From NCBI GenBank assembly GCA_004557245.1, contig SFEL01000001.1, positions 62,001 to 126,000 of the forward strand: DNA of 64,000 nucleotides, in the 5' to 3' direction. How positions within the stretch are numbered: the first letter of the stretch is position 1; each line of letters opens with the position of its first letter. The DNA comes from Clostridiales bacterium. GTDB taxonomy: Bacteria > Bacillota > Clostridia > Christensenellales > CAG-138. Both the position numbers and the translations under genes were made by a program. Positions 17,210 through 26,188 of this stretch are shown here, in pieces. Below the pieces are notes generated by a model that was given only the letters and a program-made list of their open reading frames with translations, did not search any database and had not been told where the DNA came from.

Positions 17210-18148
17210 TTGGAAAGCCTTATTATATCCTTTAATGCAATAGTACCGATGTTTTTGATAATAGCCATTGGCTATACCTTCAAAAGCATAGGATGGATAA
17301 CTCCGGCGGAGGTAAAGCGCTTTAACAAGATAGTATTTCATACCTTCATGCCGGCGATGCTGTTTAGAAGCATATACAATTCAGATCTGTCCAAGCTCAT
17401 GAATCCGGGTTATCTGATATTTGTGCTGGTTTCAGTGATGATAACCTTTGTCATAGCTGTGCTGGCTGTGCTTCCGCTGGAAAAGGACGGGGCGAAGCGT
17501 GGGGCCATGATACACGCGGCGTACCGTAGCAACTATATACTGCTGGGAACCCCGATTGTGGCTGCGCTCACATCCGACGGAGACACCGGCATGGCCGCCG
17601 TAGTAGCCAGCATAACTATACCTCTTTATACCATACTTGCGGTGATAATGCTGGAATACTTCAGAAGCGGGAAGCTTCGCCTTAACGGAATGCTGAAGAG
17701 CCTTGCAAAAAACCCGCTTATAATAGCTTCCATAGCGGGAATAATAGTGAAAATCGCAGGGATACAGCTTCCCGGCGTATTGGAATCAGTAGTATCCAAG
17801 CTGAATTCTGCGGCGTCACCTGCGGCGCTGCTGCTGTTGGGCGCAAGTTTCGACTGGAAGCAGGTGGCCAGCGAAAGGCGGAACATAGCCATATCCACAG
17901 TCCTGCGCCTCGTGATATTTCCGGCGGTGATGCTTACCGCCGGGGCAATTATTGGCTACAGGGGAGTGGAGTTTGTGACACTGATACCCCTTTTTGCGTC
18001 TCCTACTGCTGTAAATACCTTTAATATGGATCAGGAAATGGGGGCGGATCTGAACATAGCAAGCGGAGCCATAGCCATATCAACGGCATTGTCTTTCGTT
18101 ACGCTGTTTATATGGATAAGCCTTTTTAAGCACCTTGGAATGTTCTGA
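17210..18148 (+). CDS. AEC-family (auxin efflux/malate permease) transporter
   Basis: A 312-residue integral membrane protein with about ten hydrophobic helices in two halves, as in the AEC family that includes bacterial malate permeases. Conserved segments include NKIVFHTFMPAMLFRSI and SPTAVNTFNMDQEMG. The start is TTG at 17210 behind AGGAG. It diverges from the LysR gene and is followed 25 bases later by DUF975. Malate or a related hydroxyacid is a plausible substrate given the malic enzyme downstream, but this is inference. Confidence 0.85.
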   Translation: MESLIISFNAIVPMFLIIAIGYTFKSIGWITPAEVKRFNKIVFHTFMPAMLFRSIYNSDLSKLMNPGYLIFVLVSVMITFVIAVLAVLPLEKDGAKRGAMIHAAYRSNYILLGTPIVAALTSDGDTGMAAVVASITIPLYTILAVIMLEYFRSGKLRLNGMLKSLAKNPLIIASIAGIIVKIAGIQLPGVLESVVSKLNSAASPAALLLLGASFDWKQVASERRNIAISTVLRLVIFPAVMLTAGAIIGYRGVEFVTLIPLFASPTAVNTFNMDQEMGADLNIASGAIAISTALSFVTLFIWISLFKHLGMF

Positions 18149-18173
18149 TGGGAAACTATAGGGAGGACATGGC

Positions 18174-18854
18174 ATGAGTCTTAGGGAACTGAAAAGAGCT
18201 GCGCGAAACGACCTTAAGGGCAAGTGGCACATCGGCATAATAGTCACGATAGTAGCCTTTATCATAGGTGTGTATTCTTTTGGGCTGCTGCCAATGATAA
18301 ACCTTCCGGCTGAGGAATGGTTGAAGGATCCTTCGGTTCTGCTGAAGGACTGGAGAAATATATTCTATTTTGATATGCGGTCGGTGCGCATGGGGCTTTT
18401 CTATCTCCTGGGAGCGGCTGGCGTGCTGGGACAGTGCTACTGCTTTTTGCTTATGGCAAATCAGGAGCAATGCAGGATAAGGGACATTTTTCATTGCTAT
18501 CCCCAGATGGTGCCGGCAATAGGCCTCAGGCTGCTGAGGTCGGTCTACACTTTTCTTGGGCTCAGCCTGCTTGTTGTGCCCGGCGTATATCTGTATTACG
18601 TATATGCGCTTGCGCCGTGGATAATGGCTGATAACCCGGACATAGGTGCGCGGAAGGCCCTTCAGCTCAGCAAACGCGCCATGGACGGATATAAGATGAA
18701 GATGCTCATGCTTGACCTTTCCTTTATTGGATGGTTTGTACTGTGCGTACTCAGCATGGGCATAGGGCTTCTGTTCCTCATACCGTATCACAGCGCGGCG
18801 AGGGCGGAATTTTTCAGGGAAGTCAAAAACCACAAAAAAGTAAAACCGGCATAA
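18174..18854 (+). CDS. DUF975 membrane protein
   Basis: A 226-residue protein beginning MSLRELKRAARNDLKGKW, the family's N-terminal pattern, with about four to five hydrophobic helices and the central VVPGVYLYYVYALAPWIMADNPDIGARKALQLSKRAM motif typical of DUF975. Function unknown; such proteins are common in Clostridia. GGAGG precedes the ATG, and it probably shares the AEC transcript. Confidence 0.85.
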   Translation: MSLRELKRAARNDLKGKWHIGIIVTIVAFIIGVYSFGLLPMINLPAEEWLKDPSVLLKDWRNIFYFDMRSVRMGLFYLLGAAGVLGQCYCFLLMANQEQCRIRDIFHCYPQMVPAIGLRLLRSVYTFLGLSLLVVPGVYLYYVYALAPWIMADNPDIGARKALQLSKRAMDGYKMKMLMLDLSFIGWFVLCVLSMGIGLLFLIPYHSAARAEFFREVKNHKKVKPA

Positions 18855-18901
18855 ACAGGTGCCCTCAACGCGGATGCATTCCGCGATGATAAAAATATCA
18901 G

Positions 18902-18926
18902 ATATTCAGCGGGCCTGACTGAATAT
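18902..18926. promoter_or_regulatory. Inverted repeat upstream of yfcC-like gene
   Basis: ATATTCAG and CTGAATAT form a perfect 8-bp repeat across nine bases, about 85 bases before the transporter start. A smaller CGCGGA/TCCGCG hairpin lies at about 18867-18883. This could be an operator or RNA hairpin. Confidence 0.3.
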
Positions 18927-19011
18927 GCAGATATATCGAGAGAGGAGGCAGGGCGAAGAGATAATGCAATCATAAGGGCCAGATAATACAAGAGAAATTT
19001 TTGGAGGGAAT

Positions 19012-20415
19012 ATGGAAACCACTAAAAAGCAAAAGAAACACTTTGAAGTGCCCGGTACGTATGTAATACTTACCGCACTGATCGTACTGATGATACTACT
19101 TACCTACATACTGCCCGCAGGCACCTACGATTTCGCGGAAGACGGCAAGACCGTTATCCCCGGAACCTATCATCACGTTGAAAGCAATCCGGCCGGCATA
19201 ATGGACTTCTTCAATTGCTTCTTTAAGGGCATGAGCAAGGGTTCCGGCACTATCTTCCTGATCTTCATGATTGGCGGCGCATTCAAGATGCTTGAGGACA
19301 CCGGCACTATCAAGGCCGCAATAGCATGGCTCATCAAGAAGACTAAAGGCAACTATAAGATTATACTGCCCGCAATAGGCATCATGATGGCGGCGCTCGG
19401 TTCCGTGGGCGCAGGCAACAACATAGCCCTTGCGTTTGCACCCATAATGATAATGGTATGTAAGAAGCTGAAACTGGACCCCATCGTGGCAGTTGCAGCT
19501 ATGTATATACCTTCCAGCACCGGTACCGTTTCTTCCCCTATCGAGCCTTTCAATACCTTGATCGGTCAGGAAATTGCCGGTTTGCCCCAGATGTCCGGCG
19601 CAGGCGTCCGCCTTATCGCATGGATAATCTTCGTGGCTGTTGCCATCGGCTACATCGTTCGCTATGCCAACCGCATAAGCAAGGATCCCGGTAAGTCCAT
19701 AGTTGGCTGCTATAGCGATGACGAAGAGATTGGCGACCAGGATGCCGCTCTTGCTGACGTTGCTGATAAGCTGACCGTGCGTCACGTACTCTGCCTTATC
19801 GTTCTTCTTGCAGTTTTCGTAGTATATGCATATGGCACCATAAAGTACACCTGGGGTATCTCTCAGCTGGGCGCCTGCATGATGATCCTTGCCTTTGCAT
19901 CCGGCATCATCGGCGGCATGACCCCCGACCAGATGGAAAAGTCATTTGCAGCTGGTGCAAAGACCATGACCTACTCCGCGCTGCTGGTTGGCTTTGCCAA
20001 TGCCCTTAGCGTGATAATGACCGATGCAAATATCATGCACACCGTCATAAACGCCATATCCATTCCTCTCGGTGCACTGCCTGCTGCTCTTTCCGCAGTC
20101 GGTATGTTTATCGTAAACCTGCTGATGAACATCTTCATCTCCTCTTCCTCCGGCCAGGCTTATGTCATCATGCCTCTGATGGCGCCTCTCGCGGATGTTG
20201 TAGGCGTAACCCGTCAGGTAGCCGTTTCCGCTTACTGCTTCGGTGAAGCCATCGGCAACCCCCTGTTCCCCACCGCTGCTCTGATCATGGGCATCTGCGG
20301 CATAGCAGGCGTAAAGTACGATAAGTGGCTGAAGTTCGTGGTACCCCTCACCGGAATACTCGGCGGCTTGGCGATAGTATTCCTGGTAGTTACCCAGACC
20401 CTCGGCTGGTGCTAA
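19012..20415 (+). CDS. YfcC/DcuC-family carboxylate or amino-acid carrier
   Basis: A 467-residue carrier with about eleven to twelve transmembrane helices. FEVPGTYVILTALIVLMILLTYILPAGTYD at the N-terminus and the GAGNNIALAFAPIMIMVCKKL and SSTGTVSSPIEPFNT segments are characteristic of YfcC proteins (DcuC superfamily). Strong GGAGGG before the ATG, and Ile mostly ATC, suggest high expression. It lies directly before pepT, so it may export or import amino acids or small peptides handled by that enzyme; a dicarboxylate substrate is the alternative. Confidence 0.85.
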   Translation: METTKKQKKHFEVPGTYVILTALIVLMILLTYILPAGTYDFAEDGKTVIPGTYHHVESNPAGIMDFFNCFFKGMSKGSGTIFLIFMIGGAFKMLEDTGTIKAAIAWLIKKTKGNYKIILPAIGIMMAALGSVGAGNNIALAFAPIMIMVCKKLKLDPIVAVAAMYIPSSTGTVSSPIEPFNTLIGQEIAGLPQMSGAGVRLIAWIIFVAVAIGYIVRYANRISKDPGKSIVGCYSDDEEIGDQDAALADVADKLTVRHVLCLIVLLAVFVVYAYGTIKYTWGISQLGACMMILAFASGIIGGMTPDQMEKSFAAGAKTMTYSALLVGFANALSVIMTDANIMHTVINAISIPLGALPAALSAVGMFIVNLLMNIFISSSSGQAYVIMPLMAPLADVVGVTRQVAVSAYCFGEAIGNPLFPTAALIMGICGIAGVKYDKWLKFVVPLTGILGGLAIVFLVVTQTLGWC

Positions 20416-20510
20416 TAGAAGAACGATAGAAACACACACTCAAAATGCGAGCACGGCAAAATGCGCCTGCTGCACCGGACAAACCGGAATATATGAAAGG
20501 AAACACAACC

Positions 20511-21746
20511 ATGGCAAAAGAACTTTCACACGTAGTCGAACGCTTCCTCCGCTATGTTAAGGTGGATACCCAGTCCATACATAACTGCACCGCCATACCC
20601 ACCACAGAAAAGCAGAAGGATCTTGCGCGGATGCTTATTAAGGAACTGGAAGAGCTGGGCGCTGTTGATGTACGCATGTGCGATGCCGGCTGCGTATACG
20701 CAACCATTCCCGCAAACTGCGAAACTGACGCTCCCGTGGTAGGCTTTATCGCCCATATGGACACCACCCCGGACGCCTCAGGCACCAACGTTACTCCCCG
20801 CATAATAGAAAACTATGACGGCAAGGATATCGTGCTCAACGAGGAAAAGGACATTGTAATGCGGACCGAAGTATTCGAGCATATGCTCAACTACGTAGGT
20901 CAGGATCTTATCGTTACCGACGGCACCACTTTGCTGGGCGCCGATGACAAGGCCGGCGTTGCAGAGATCATGGACATGGTCGAATATTTTGCAACCCATC
21001 CTGAAGTAAAGCACGGCACCATCAAGGTTGGCTTTACTACCGATGAGGAGGTCGGTAAAGGCGGCAAGTATTACGATATAGGCTATTTCAACGCCGATTT
21101 TGCCTACACCTTTGACGGCCAGACCACCGGCGAGATAAACGCCGAGACCTTCAACGCGGCTGACGCAAACGTCACCATTCATGGCGTTCAGGTACATCCC
21201 GGCCGCGCCAAGGATAAGATGATCAACGCTATCACCGTAGGGCGCAAGTTCGACGAGCTGGTTCCCGAAGCACAGACCTGCGAGCACGTTGACGGCCGCG
21301 AAGGTTATTACCATATGACCAACTTCAACGGCACCGTCAGCAAGACCACTATGAAGTACATCTTAAGAGACTTCAGCATGGAGGGCTTCCTGGCCCGTAA
21401 GGCTCACATGCGGAAGATCGCCGATTTTCTCAACAGCGTGTACGGTGAAGGCACCGTCGAGCTGGAGCTCGTAGACTCCTATTTCAGCATGTACGAAGTC
21501 ATCAAGCCCATGCCCATAATTCTTGACCATGCGCGTACAGCTATCAAGCAGGAGGGTATCGTACCCCGTGAAGTACCCATTCGCGGCGGCACAGACGGCT
21601 CCATTCTTTCCGGAAGAGGGCTTCCCTGCCCCAACATCTCCACCGGCTATCAGAACGGCCACAGCGTATACGAGTATGTTTCCACCAAGGCTCTGGAGAC
21701 TTGCGCCCGCATATGCATAAATCTTGCTGCTTCGTTCGTTAAGTAA
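20511..21746 (+). CDS. pepT: Peptidase T (tripeptide aminopeptidase)
   Basis: A 411-residue M20-family zinc aminopeptidase that removes N-terminal residues from tripeptides in the cytosol. Visible are GFIAHMDTTPDAS (metal His and Asp), GTTLLGADDKAGVAEIMD (bridging Asp), TTDEEVGKGG (catalytic Glu pair), and late RGGTDGS and the terminal metal His region. AAAGGA spaced nine bases before the ATG at 20511 selects this start. Codon use is ATC-rich, like the preceding carrier, suggesting both are well expressed together. Confidence 0.95.
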   Translation: MAKELSHVVERFLRYVKVDTQSIHNCTAIPTTEKQKDLARMLIKELEELGAVDVRMCDAGCVYATIPANCETDAPVVGFIAHMDTTPDASGTNVTPRIIENYDGKDIVLNEEKDIVMRTEVFEHMLNYVGQDLIVTDGTTLLGADDKAGVAEIMDMVEYFATHPEVKHGTIKVGFTTDEEVGKGGKYYDIGYFNADFAYTFDGQTTGEINAETFNAADANVTIHGVQVHPGRAKDKMINAITVGRKFDELVPEAQTCEHVDGREGYYHMTNFNGTVSKTTMKYILRDFSMEGFLARKAHMRKIADFLNSVYGEGTVELELVDSYFSMYEVIKPMPIILDHARTAIKQEGIVPREVPIRGGTDGSILSGRGLPCPNISTGYQNGHSVYEYVSTKALETCARICINLAASFVK

Positions 21747-21761
21747 GCTTTCCCCAAATCA

Positions 21762-21847
21762 CCCCGCCGTCTTTTTGCATGTGTTTTCATAGCGGCGGGG
21801 AAACTTATATTTATCTGCGGGCAGGCAAGTCCGCTGCCTACCCGCAG
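21762..21847 (+). terminator. Tandem hairpins after pepT
   Basis: CCCCGCCG/CGGCGGGG (21762-21769 with 21793-21800) is followed by CTGCGGG/CCCGCAG (21815-21821 with 21841-21847), the latter with an inner AGGCA/TGCCT pair. They separate pepT from the LarA-malic enzyme frame. Neither has a strong U-run, so leader structure is possible. Confidence 0.45.
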
Positions 21848-21945
21848 AACTATTAAAAATGCGAATATAAGCGCTTGCGTATTAAATAGATGATATAGCA
21901 AAATAGATACGGGAAAATTCCGTAAGGATTTTGCGAGAGGTAAAT

Positions 21946-24396
21946 ATGAATTACGAGCTTGGCTATGGCAAGGGTATTCAGAGGATAGAAATACCCGACG
22001 CCAACCTGATGGAAGTGCTTTTGCCGGAAAATGCGGCTGCGGAGCGCAGCGAGGATCAGGAGGTGCTCCGGGCTCTGGAGGAGCCCATAGGAAGCTTGAA
22101 GCTGTGTGAAATAATACAGCCCGGAGAAAAGATTGCCATAGTGACCAGCGATATAACCCGTCCCATGCCTACGACGAAGGTGATGCCGGCGCTGCTGGAT
22201 GAGCTTTACCGTGGCGGAGCGAGGCCAGAGGACATAACCCTCGTATTCGCCATAGGCAGCCATCGCCACCATACCGACGAAGAACGCAAAAAGCTGGCGG
22301 GAGAAAGGGCATGGAAGGAAATACGCTGCGTGGACAGCGACCCGGAGGACTGCATATCCATGGGCGTTACCATCAGGGGAACTCCGGTGGATATCACCCG
22401 CATTGTAGCCGCAGCAGACAGAAGAATATGTCTCGGAAATATAGAGTATCACTACTTTGCGGGTTACAGCGGCGGAGCCAAGGCCATAATGCCCGGCGTA
22501 TCCACCCGCGCTGCAATACAGTGCAATCACAGCAAAATGACCAGCCCCTGGGCGGTAGCGGCAAGGCTGGAGGGAAATCCCATAAGGGAAGATATAGAGG
22601 AAGCGGGCCGCATATGTGGCATAGACTTCATACTGAATGTAGTACTGGACGACCACAAGCACATAGTCAGGGCGTTTGCCGGTCACCCGACAGAGGCCCA
22701 CAGGGCTGGCTGCAAGGCTCTTGATGCGTTGTACGGCAAGCGGATAGACTCCCTTGCGGATATAGTCGTGGTATCTCCCGGCGGAGCGCCAAAGGACATG
22801 AACCTTTACCAGGCCCAGAAAGCTTTGGACAACGCGAAGCACGCGGTAAAAAAAGGCGGTATAATAATACTGACTGCTGCCTGCACCGAGGGATTGGGGG
22901 AGAGTACATTCGAAAAATGGATGACCCAGGCTAAAGAGCCCGATGAGCTTATACGGCGAATAAGGGCGGATTTCAAGCTGGGCGGCCACAAGGCCGCCGC
23001 CATAGCAATGGTGATGCAGAGCGCCGATGTGTATCTTGTATCCGACCTGTCGCCGGAATTCGTAAAAAGCATATTCTTCAGGCCCTTCGGAAGCGCTCAG
23101 CAGGCGCTGGATCAGGCGTTTTGCGAGCTGGGCCACGACGCAAAGGTGCTGCTCATGCCCTGCGGCGGATCGACGTTGCCGCTTCTAAAAAATAATAATT
23201 TGACTGACAGGAGAAATAAAATGGATTACGCAAAAGAATCTCTCAGGCTGCATGAAGAATGGAAGGGGAAGATAAGAGTGGACTCTGCGGTGCCGGTAAA
23301 GACCATGCAGGAGCTTTCCCTCGCCTATACCCCCGGCGTGGCGCAGCCCTGTCTTGAAATACAGAAGGATATCAGCAAAAGCTACGACCTGACCCGCAGA
23401 TGGAACATCTGCGCCGTAATAACCGACGGCAGCGCGGTGCTGGGGCTTGGCGATATAGGTCCGGAGGCCGGTATGCCCGTAATGGAGGGCAAGTGCGTGC
23501 TCTTCAAGGAATTTGGCGGTGTGGATGCCTTCCCGATATGCGTAAAGACAAAGGATGTTGACGAATTCGTAAACGCGGTATATCTTATTTCCGGCTCCTT
23601 CGGCGGTATAAACCTTGAGGATATAGCTGCGCCACGTTGCTTTGAAATAGAGCGCAAGCTGAAAGAAAAGTGCGATATACCAATATTCCACGACGACCAG
23701 CACGGTACAGCCGTAATAACCCTTGCCGGCCTCACCAACGCACTGAAGCTGGTGGGAAAGAAAAAGGAAGAGGTAAGGATAGTAATGAACGGCGCCGGCG
23801 CGGCCTCCATAGCCATAACCAGACTGTTGCTTTCCGCCGGTTTTAAGAATATAATCATGTGCGATCGTACCGGCATAATATACTCCGGCCGCGAAGAGGG
23901 CATGAACCCCATAAAGGACGAGATGGCCAGGGTCACCAACCTCGAGGGGGAAAAGGGCAGCCTTGCCGACGCGCTCATTGGCGCCGACGCATTTATAGGT
24001 GTTTCCGCTCCCAATACCGTTACAAAGAAAATGGTAAGCAGTATGGCCAAAGACGCGATAGTGTTCGCCTGCGCAAACCCCACACCCGAAATATTCCCGG
24101 AAGATGCCAAGGCCGCAGGCGCGAGAGTAGTTGCAACCGGACGCAGCGACTATCCCAATCAGGTAAATAACGTGCTGGCATTTCCAGGCATATTCAGGGG
24201 AGCTTTCGATGTGCGCGCATCTGATATAAACGAAGAGATGAAGATAGCCGCCGCTCATGCCCTTGCCTCCCTTGTGAGTGACGAGGAGCTCAATGAGAAC
24301 TATATACTTCCCAAGGCAATGGACAGCCGCGTGAGGGAAACGGTATCCTCCGCCGTTGCAAAGGCGGCAAGGGAAAGCGGAGTAGCCCGCATATAA
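21946..24396 (+). CDS. LarA-family nickel-dependent racemase fused in frame to malic enzyme
   Basis: One uninterrupted frame of 816 residues. Residues 1-425 form a complete LarA-family protein: TSDITRPMPT, the three-His HRHHT segment, IEYHYFAGYSGGAKAIMPGVS (the family's cofactor-attaching Lys region) and a normal C-terminus. Residues 426-816 are a complete malic enzyme with its own ATG and ribosome site. There is no stop between them: the junction reads CTT CTA AAA AAT AAT AAT TTG, and a one-base gain or loss in its A6 run would stop LarA at once. LarA relatives need the pyridinium-thioamide-nickel cofactor made by LarB/C/E, which are not in this window. The family includes lactate and malate racemases; malate is favoured here by context. 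Start 21946 follows GAGAGG. Confidence 0.8.
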   Translation: MNYELGYGKGIQRIEIPDANLMEVLLPENAAAERSEDQEVLRALEEPIGSLKLCEIIQPGEKIAIVTSDITRPMPTTKVMPALLDELYRGGARPEDITLVFAIGSHRHHTDEERKKLAGERAWKEIRCVDSDPEDCISMGVTIRGTPVDITRIVAAADRRICLGNIEYHYFAGYSGGAKAIMPGVSTRAAIQCNHSKMTSPWAVAARLEGNPIREDIEEAGRICGIDFILNVVLDDHKHIVRAFAGHPTEAHRAGCKALDALYGKRIDSLADIVVVSPGGAPKDMNLYQAQKALDNAKHAVKKGGIIILTAACTEGLGESTFEKWMTQAKEPDELIRRIRADFKLGGHKAAAIAMVMQSADVYLVSDLSPEFVKSIFFRPFGSAQQALDQAFCELGHDAKVLLMPCGGSTLPLLKNNNLTDRRNKMDYAKESLRLHEEWKGKIRVDSAVPVKTMQELSLAYTPGVAQPCLEIQKDISKSYDLTRRWNICAVITDGSAVLGLGDIGPEAGMPVMEGKCVLFKEFGGVDAFPICVKTKDVDEFVNAVYLISGSFGGINLEDIAAPRCFEIERKLKEKCDIPIFHDDQHGTAVITLAGLTNALKLVGKKKEEVRIVMNGAGAASIAITRLLLSAGFKNIIMCDRTGIIYSGREEGMNPIKDEMARVTNLEGEKGSLADALIGADAFIGVSAPNTVTKKMVSSMAKDAIVFACANPTPEIFPEDAKAAGARVVATGRSDYPNQVNNVLAFPGIFRGAFDVRASDINEEMKIAAAHALASLVSDEELNENYILPKAMDSRVRETVSSAVAKAARESGVARI
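23221..24396 (+). CDS. Malic enzyme (NAD(P)-dependent), possible independent start
   Basis: A 391-residue decarboxylating malate dehydrogenase (L-malate to pyruvate and CO2) of the short bacterial type. Motifs are SLAYTPGVAQPC (catalytic Tyr), the metal-binding IFHDDQHGTAVITLAGL, the Rossmann VMNGAGAASIAI, ACANPTPEI, and ATGRSDYPNQVNNVLAFPGIFRGAFD. CAGGAGA lies seven bases before the ATG, so it can be translated separately even though it is in frame with the upstream LarA segment. Lys-Lys-Lys near MNPIKDEM does not settle NAD versus NADP use. It links malate from the LarA-type partner or an importer to pyruvate. Confidence 0.95.
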   Translation: MDYAKESLRLHEEWKGKIRVDSAVPVKTMQELSLAYTPGVAQPCLEIQKDISKSYDLTRRWNICAVITDGSAVLGLGDIGPEAGMPVMEGKCVLFKEFGGVDAFPICVKTKDVDEFVNAVYLISGSFGGINLEDIAAPRCFEIERKLKEKCDIPIFHDDQHGTAVITLAGLTNALKLVGKKKEEVRIVMNGAGAASIAITRLLLSAGFKNIIMCDRTGIIYSGREEGMNPIKDEMARVTNLEGEKGSLADALIGADAFIGVSAPNTVTKKMVSSMAKDAIVFACANPTPEIFPEDAKAAGARVVATGRSDYPNQVNNVLAFPGIFRGAFDVRASDINEEMKIAAAHALASLVSDEELNENYILPKAMDSRVRETVSSAVAKAARESGVARI

Positions 24397-24486
24397 CGCT
24401 TTTTACAATTTGGCGTCTGGCGTATAAGCATAGGATAAAGGGAATTCCGATCCCGTAAAAATATAAACAGAAGCGAGGTAAAAAAG

Positions 24487-25566
24487 ATGAATAAGTATCG
24501 GAAACGCATAGAGAGGGTTTGCGCCGAGATGAAGAAGGCGGGCATCGGCCAGCTTATGGTGAATGACCGTCTCGGCATATACTACCTTACCGGAATAGAC
24601 GTTATGCCATTTGAAAGGTTCTGGGCATTTCTGATAAACGACGACGGCAGCACCGTGCTGTTCGACAATAAGCTTTTTGCACTGGGAGATACCGGCCTGA
24701 ATACCGTGACGCTTACGGATACAGACGACGTGGCAGCGGCTGTAGCAAAGCATATAAAGCCCGGTAACATGGGCGTAGACAAGAACATGGCGGCTCGCTT
24801 TCTGCTGCCCATTATGGACGCCTGCAGCGATACCAATATGGTGCTGGGCTCAGACTGCGTGGATAACGTAAGGGCCCGCAAGGACGAGGAGGAAAAGAGG
24901 CTCATGCGCCGGGCCTCCGAGATAAACGACATCTGCATGGAAAGGCTTGCAGCCTACATACATGACGGCGTTACCGAGAAGGAATGCGCGGATTACCTTG
25001 ACAGGTGCTATGCGGAGTTCGGCTGCGAGGGCCTGGCCTTTGATTCCATAGTATCCTTTGGCGCCAACGCCGCGGATCCCCATCATTCACCGGATGGGAC
25101 CGTGGTAAAGGAAGGCGACTGCATAGTAATAGACATAGGCTGCAGGAAGGATCACTACTGCTCCGATATGACCCGCACCTACTTCTGGAAGAAAGCTGAT
25201 CCAAAGTATACAGCCATACATGATCTGGTGCGCGAGGCCAACGAGAAGGCGGAGAAGCTCATACGTCCGGGCGTGCGCTTCTGCGATATAGACGCCGAGG
25301 CCCGCAACCATATCTCCGCCGCAGGCTACGGAGAGTACTTTACCCACAGGCTGGGCCACTTCATAGGCATGGAAGACCACGAAAAGGGCGATGTAAGCTC
25401 CGTAAATACCAACACCGTGCAGCCCGACATGATATTCTCCATAGAGCCAGGCGTATACCTGCCCGGCGAGTTCGGCGCAAGGGTGGAGGATCTGGTAATA
25501 GCCACAGAGGACGGCTGTGAGTTGCTCAACCATGTGGATAAGCATGTTAAAATACTCGGCATCTGA
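24487..25566 (+). CDS. M24 family Xaa-Pro aminopeptidase-like protein
   Basis: A 359-residue two-domain metallopeptidase: a creatinase-like N-domain (about 1-130) and a pita-bread catalytic domain with all five metal ligands, in CIVIDIGC, YCSDMTR, HRLGHFIG, SIEPGVY and ARVEDLV. It would release N-terminal residues next to proline, a peptide-catabolic role matching nearby pepT. GAGG lies shortly before the ATG. It starts 90 bases after malic enzyme and probably belongs to the same transcript. Confidence 0.93.
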   Translation: MNKYRKRIERVCAEMKKAGIGQLMVNDRLGIYYLTGIDVMPFERFWAFLINDDGSTVLFDNKLFALGDTGLNTVTLTDTDDVAAAVAKHIKPGNMGVDKNMAARFLLPIMDACSDTNMVLGSDCVDNVRARKDEEEKRLMRRASEINDICMERLAAYIHDGVTEKECADYLDRCYAEFGCEGLAFDSIVSFGANAADPHHSPDGTVVKEGDCIVIDIGCRKDHYCSDMTRTYFWKKADPKYTAIHDLVREANEKAEKLIRPGVRFCDIDAEARNHISAAGYGEYFTHRLGHFIGMEDHEKGDVSSVNTNTVQPDMIFSIEPGVYLPGEFGARVEDLVIATEDGCELLNHVDKHVKILGI

Positions 25567-25647
25567 TAAGGATAAAGCGCAAATCAATCTTTGCGATGCC
25601 GGGCAACAAAAGAAAGGAGCGTCGGGCAATGTAGCCTGACGGCAGAT

Positions 25648-25932
25648 ATGGCACAGGTTTTTGAAACTGCAATGCTGGTGCTGTTTGGAATATCGTGGCC
25701 GCTTAATATAGCGAAGTCCATAAGATCCAGAACAGCTGAAGGAAAGAGCTTGTTGTTCGAGCTCTGTATCTTCTTGGGTTATGCAATAGGCCTCGCGGGC
25801 AAGCTGATCAGCGGAAGCATAACCTATGTGGTCGTAGTTTACATACTGGATCTCATAATGGTAACCACGGATCTGATACTTACGCTGAGAAACCGCAGGC
25901 TGGACAAGCTTCGCAACAGCGCCGCAAAGTAG
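25648..25932 (+). CDS. Small PQ-loop/SemiSWEET-like membrane protein
   Basis: A 94-residue protein with three hydrophobic helices. ISWPLNIAKSIRSRTAEGKSLLFE resembles the PQ-loop pattern of SemiSWEET-type proteins (W-P-x-I-x-K-S-x-R-x-R-T-x-x-G-x-S), and a basic tail follows. The start is uncertain: ATG at 25648 has no close ribosome site, while AAAGGAG at 25614-25620 fits a non-ATG start near 25636 only loosely. A transport function is a guess from the pattern. Confidence 0.6.
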   Translation: MAQVFETAMLVLFGISWPLNIAKSIRSRTAEGKSLLFELCIFLGYAIGLAGKLISGSITYVVVVYILDLIMVTTDLILTLRNRRLDKLRNSAAK

Positions 25933-25943
25933 CATGGCATTAT

Positions 25944-25967
25944 ATCCGCCCTCAGACGGGGGCGGAT
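25944..25967 (+). terminator. Hairpin after PQ-loop-like gene
   Basis: ATCCGCCC (25944-25951) pairs with GGGCGGAT (25960-25967). It lies just before a copy of the dispersed palindromic repeat. Confidence 0.5.
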
Positions 25968-25991
25968 AACTTTGCTGCGCATGCAAAAAAG

Positions 25992-26036
25992 GAGACTGTC
26001 GAAAAAGTGGCTGACGCCACTTTTTTTGATATTCTC
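25992..26036. repeat. Solo end of dispersed palindromic repeat
   Basis: GAGACTGTCGAAAAAGTGGC and a degenerate inverse copy (GCCACTTTTTTTGATATTCTC) form a long hairpin. Same family as 28880, 35362, 37556 and 53307. Confidence 0.8.
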
Positions 26037-26098
26037 AAATAATATGGACGCGCCGATGGGCAAACAAATACTGGGATCACTCAAAAATCTGAATGCCA

Positions 26099-26162
26099 TT
26101 GACTTTCGCTGAGCAAAGAGTATAATAGATAACAGATGTTGCGCAATATAAGTTTCTTATTA
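26099..26162 (+). promoter_or_regulatory. Promoter and likely operator of the TetR-ABC operon
   Basis: TTGACT (26099-26104), 16 bases, TATAAT (26121-26126). Downstream, GCGCAATATAAG-TTT-CTTATTATGTTGC (about 26136-26162) is an imperfect palindrome, well placed as an autoregulatory TetR site. A homologous region without its gene lies at 8934-9018. Confidence 0.65.
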
Positions 26163-26188
26163 TGTTGCCGAACAAGGAGGGAAAGAAA

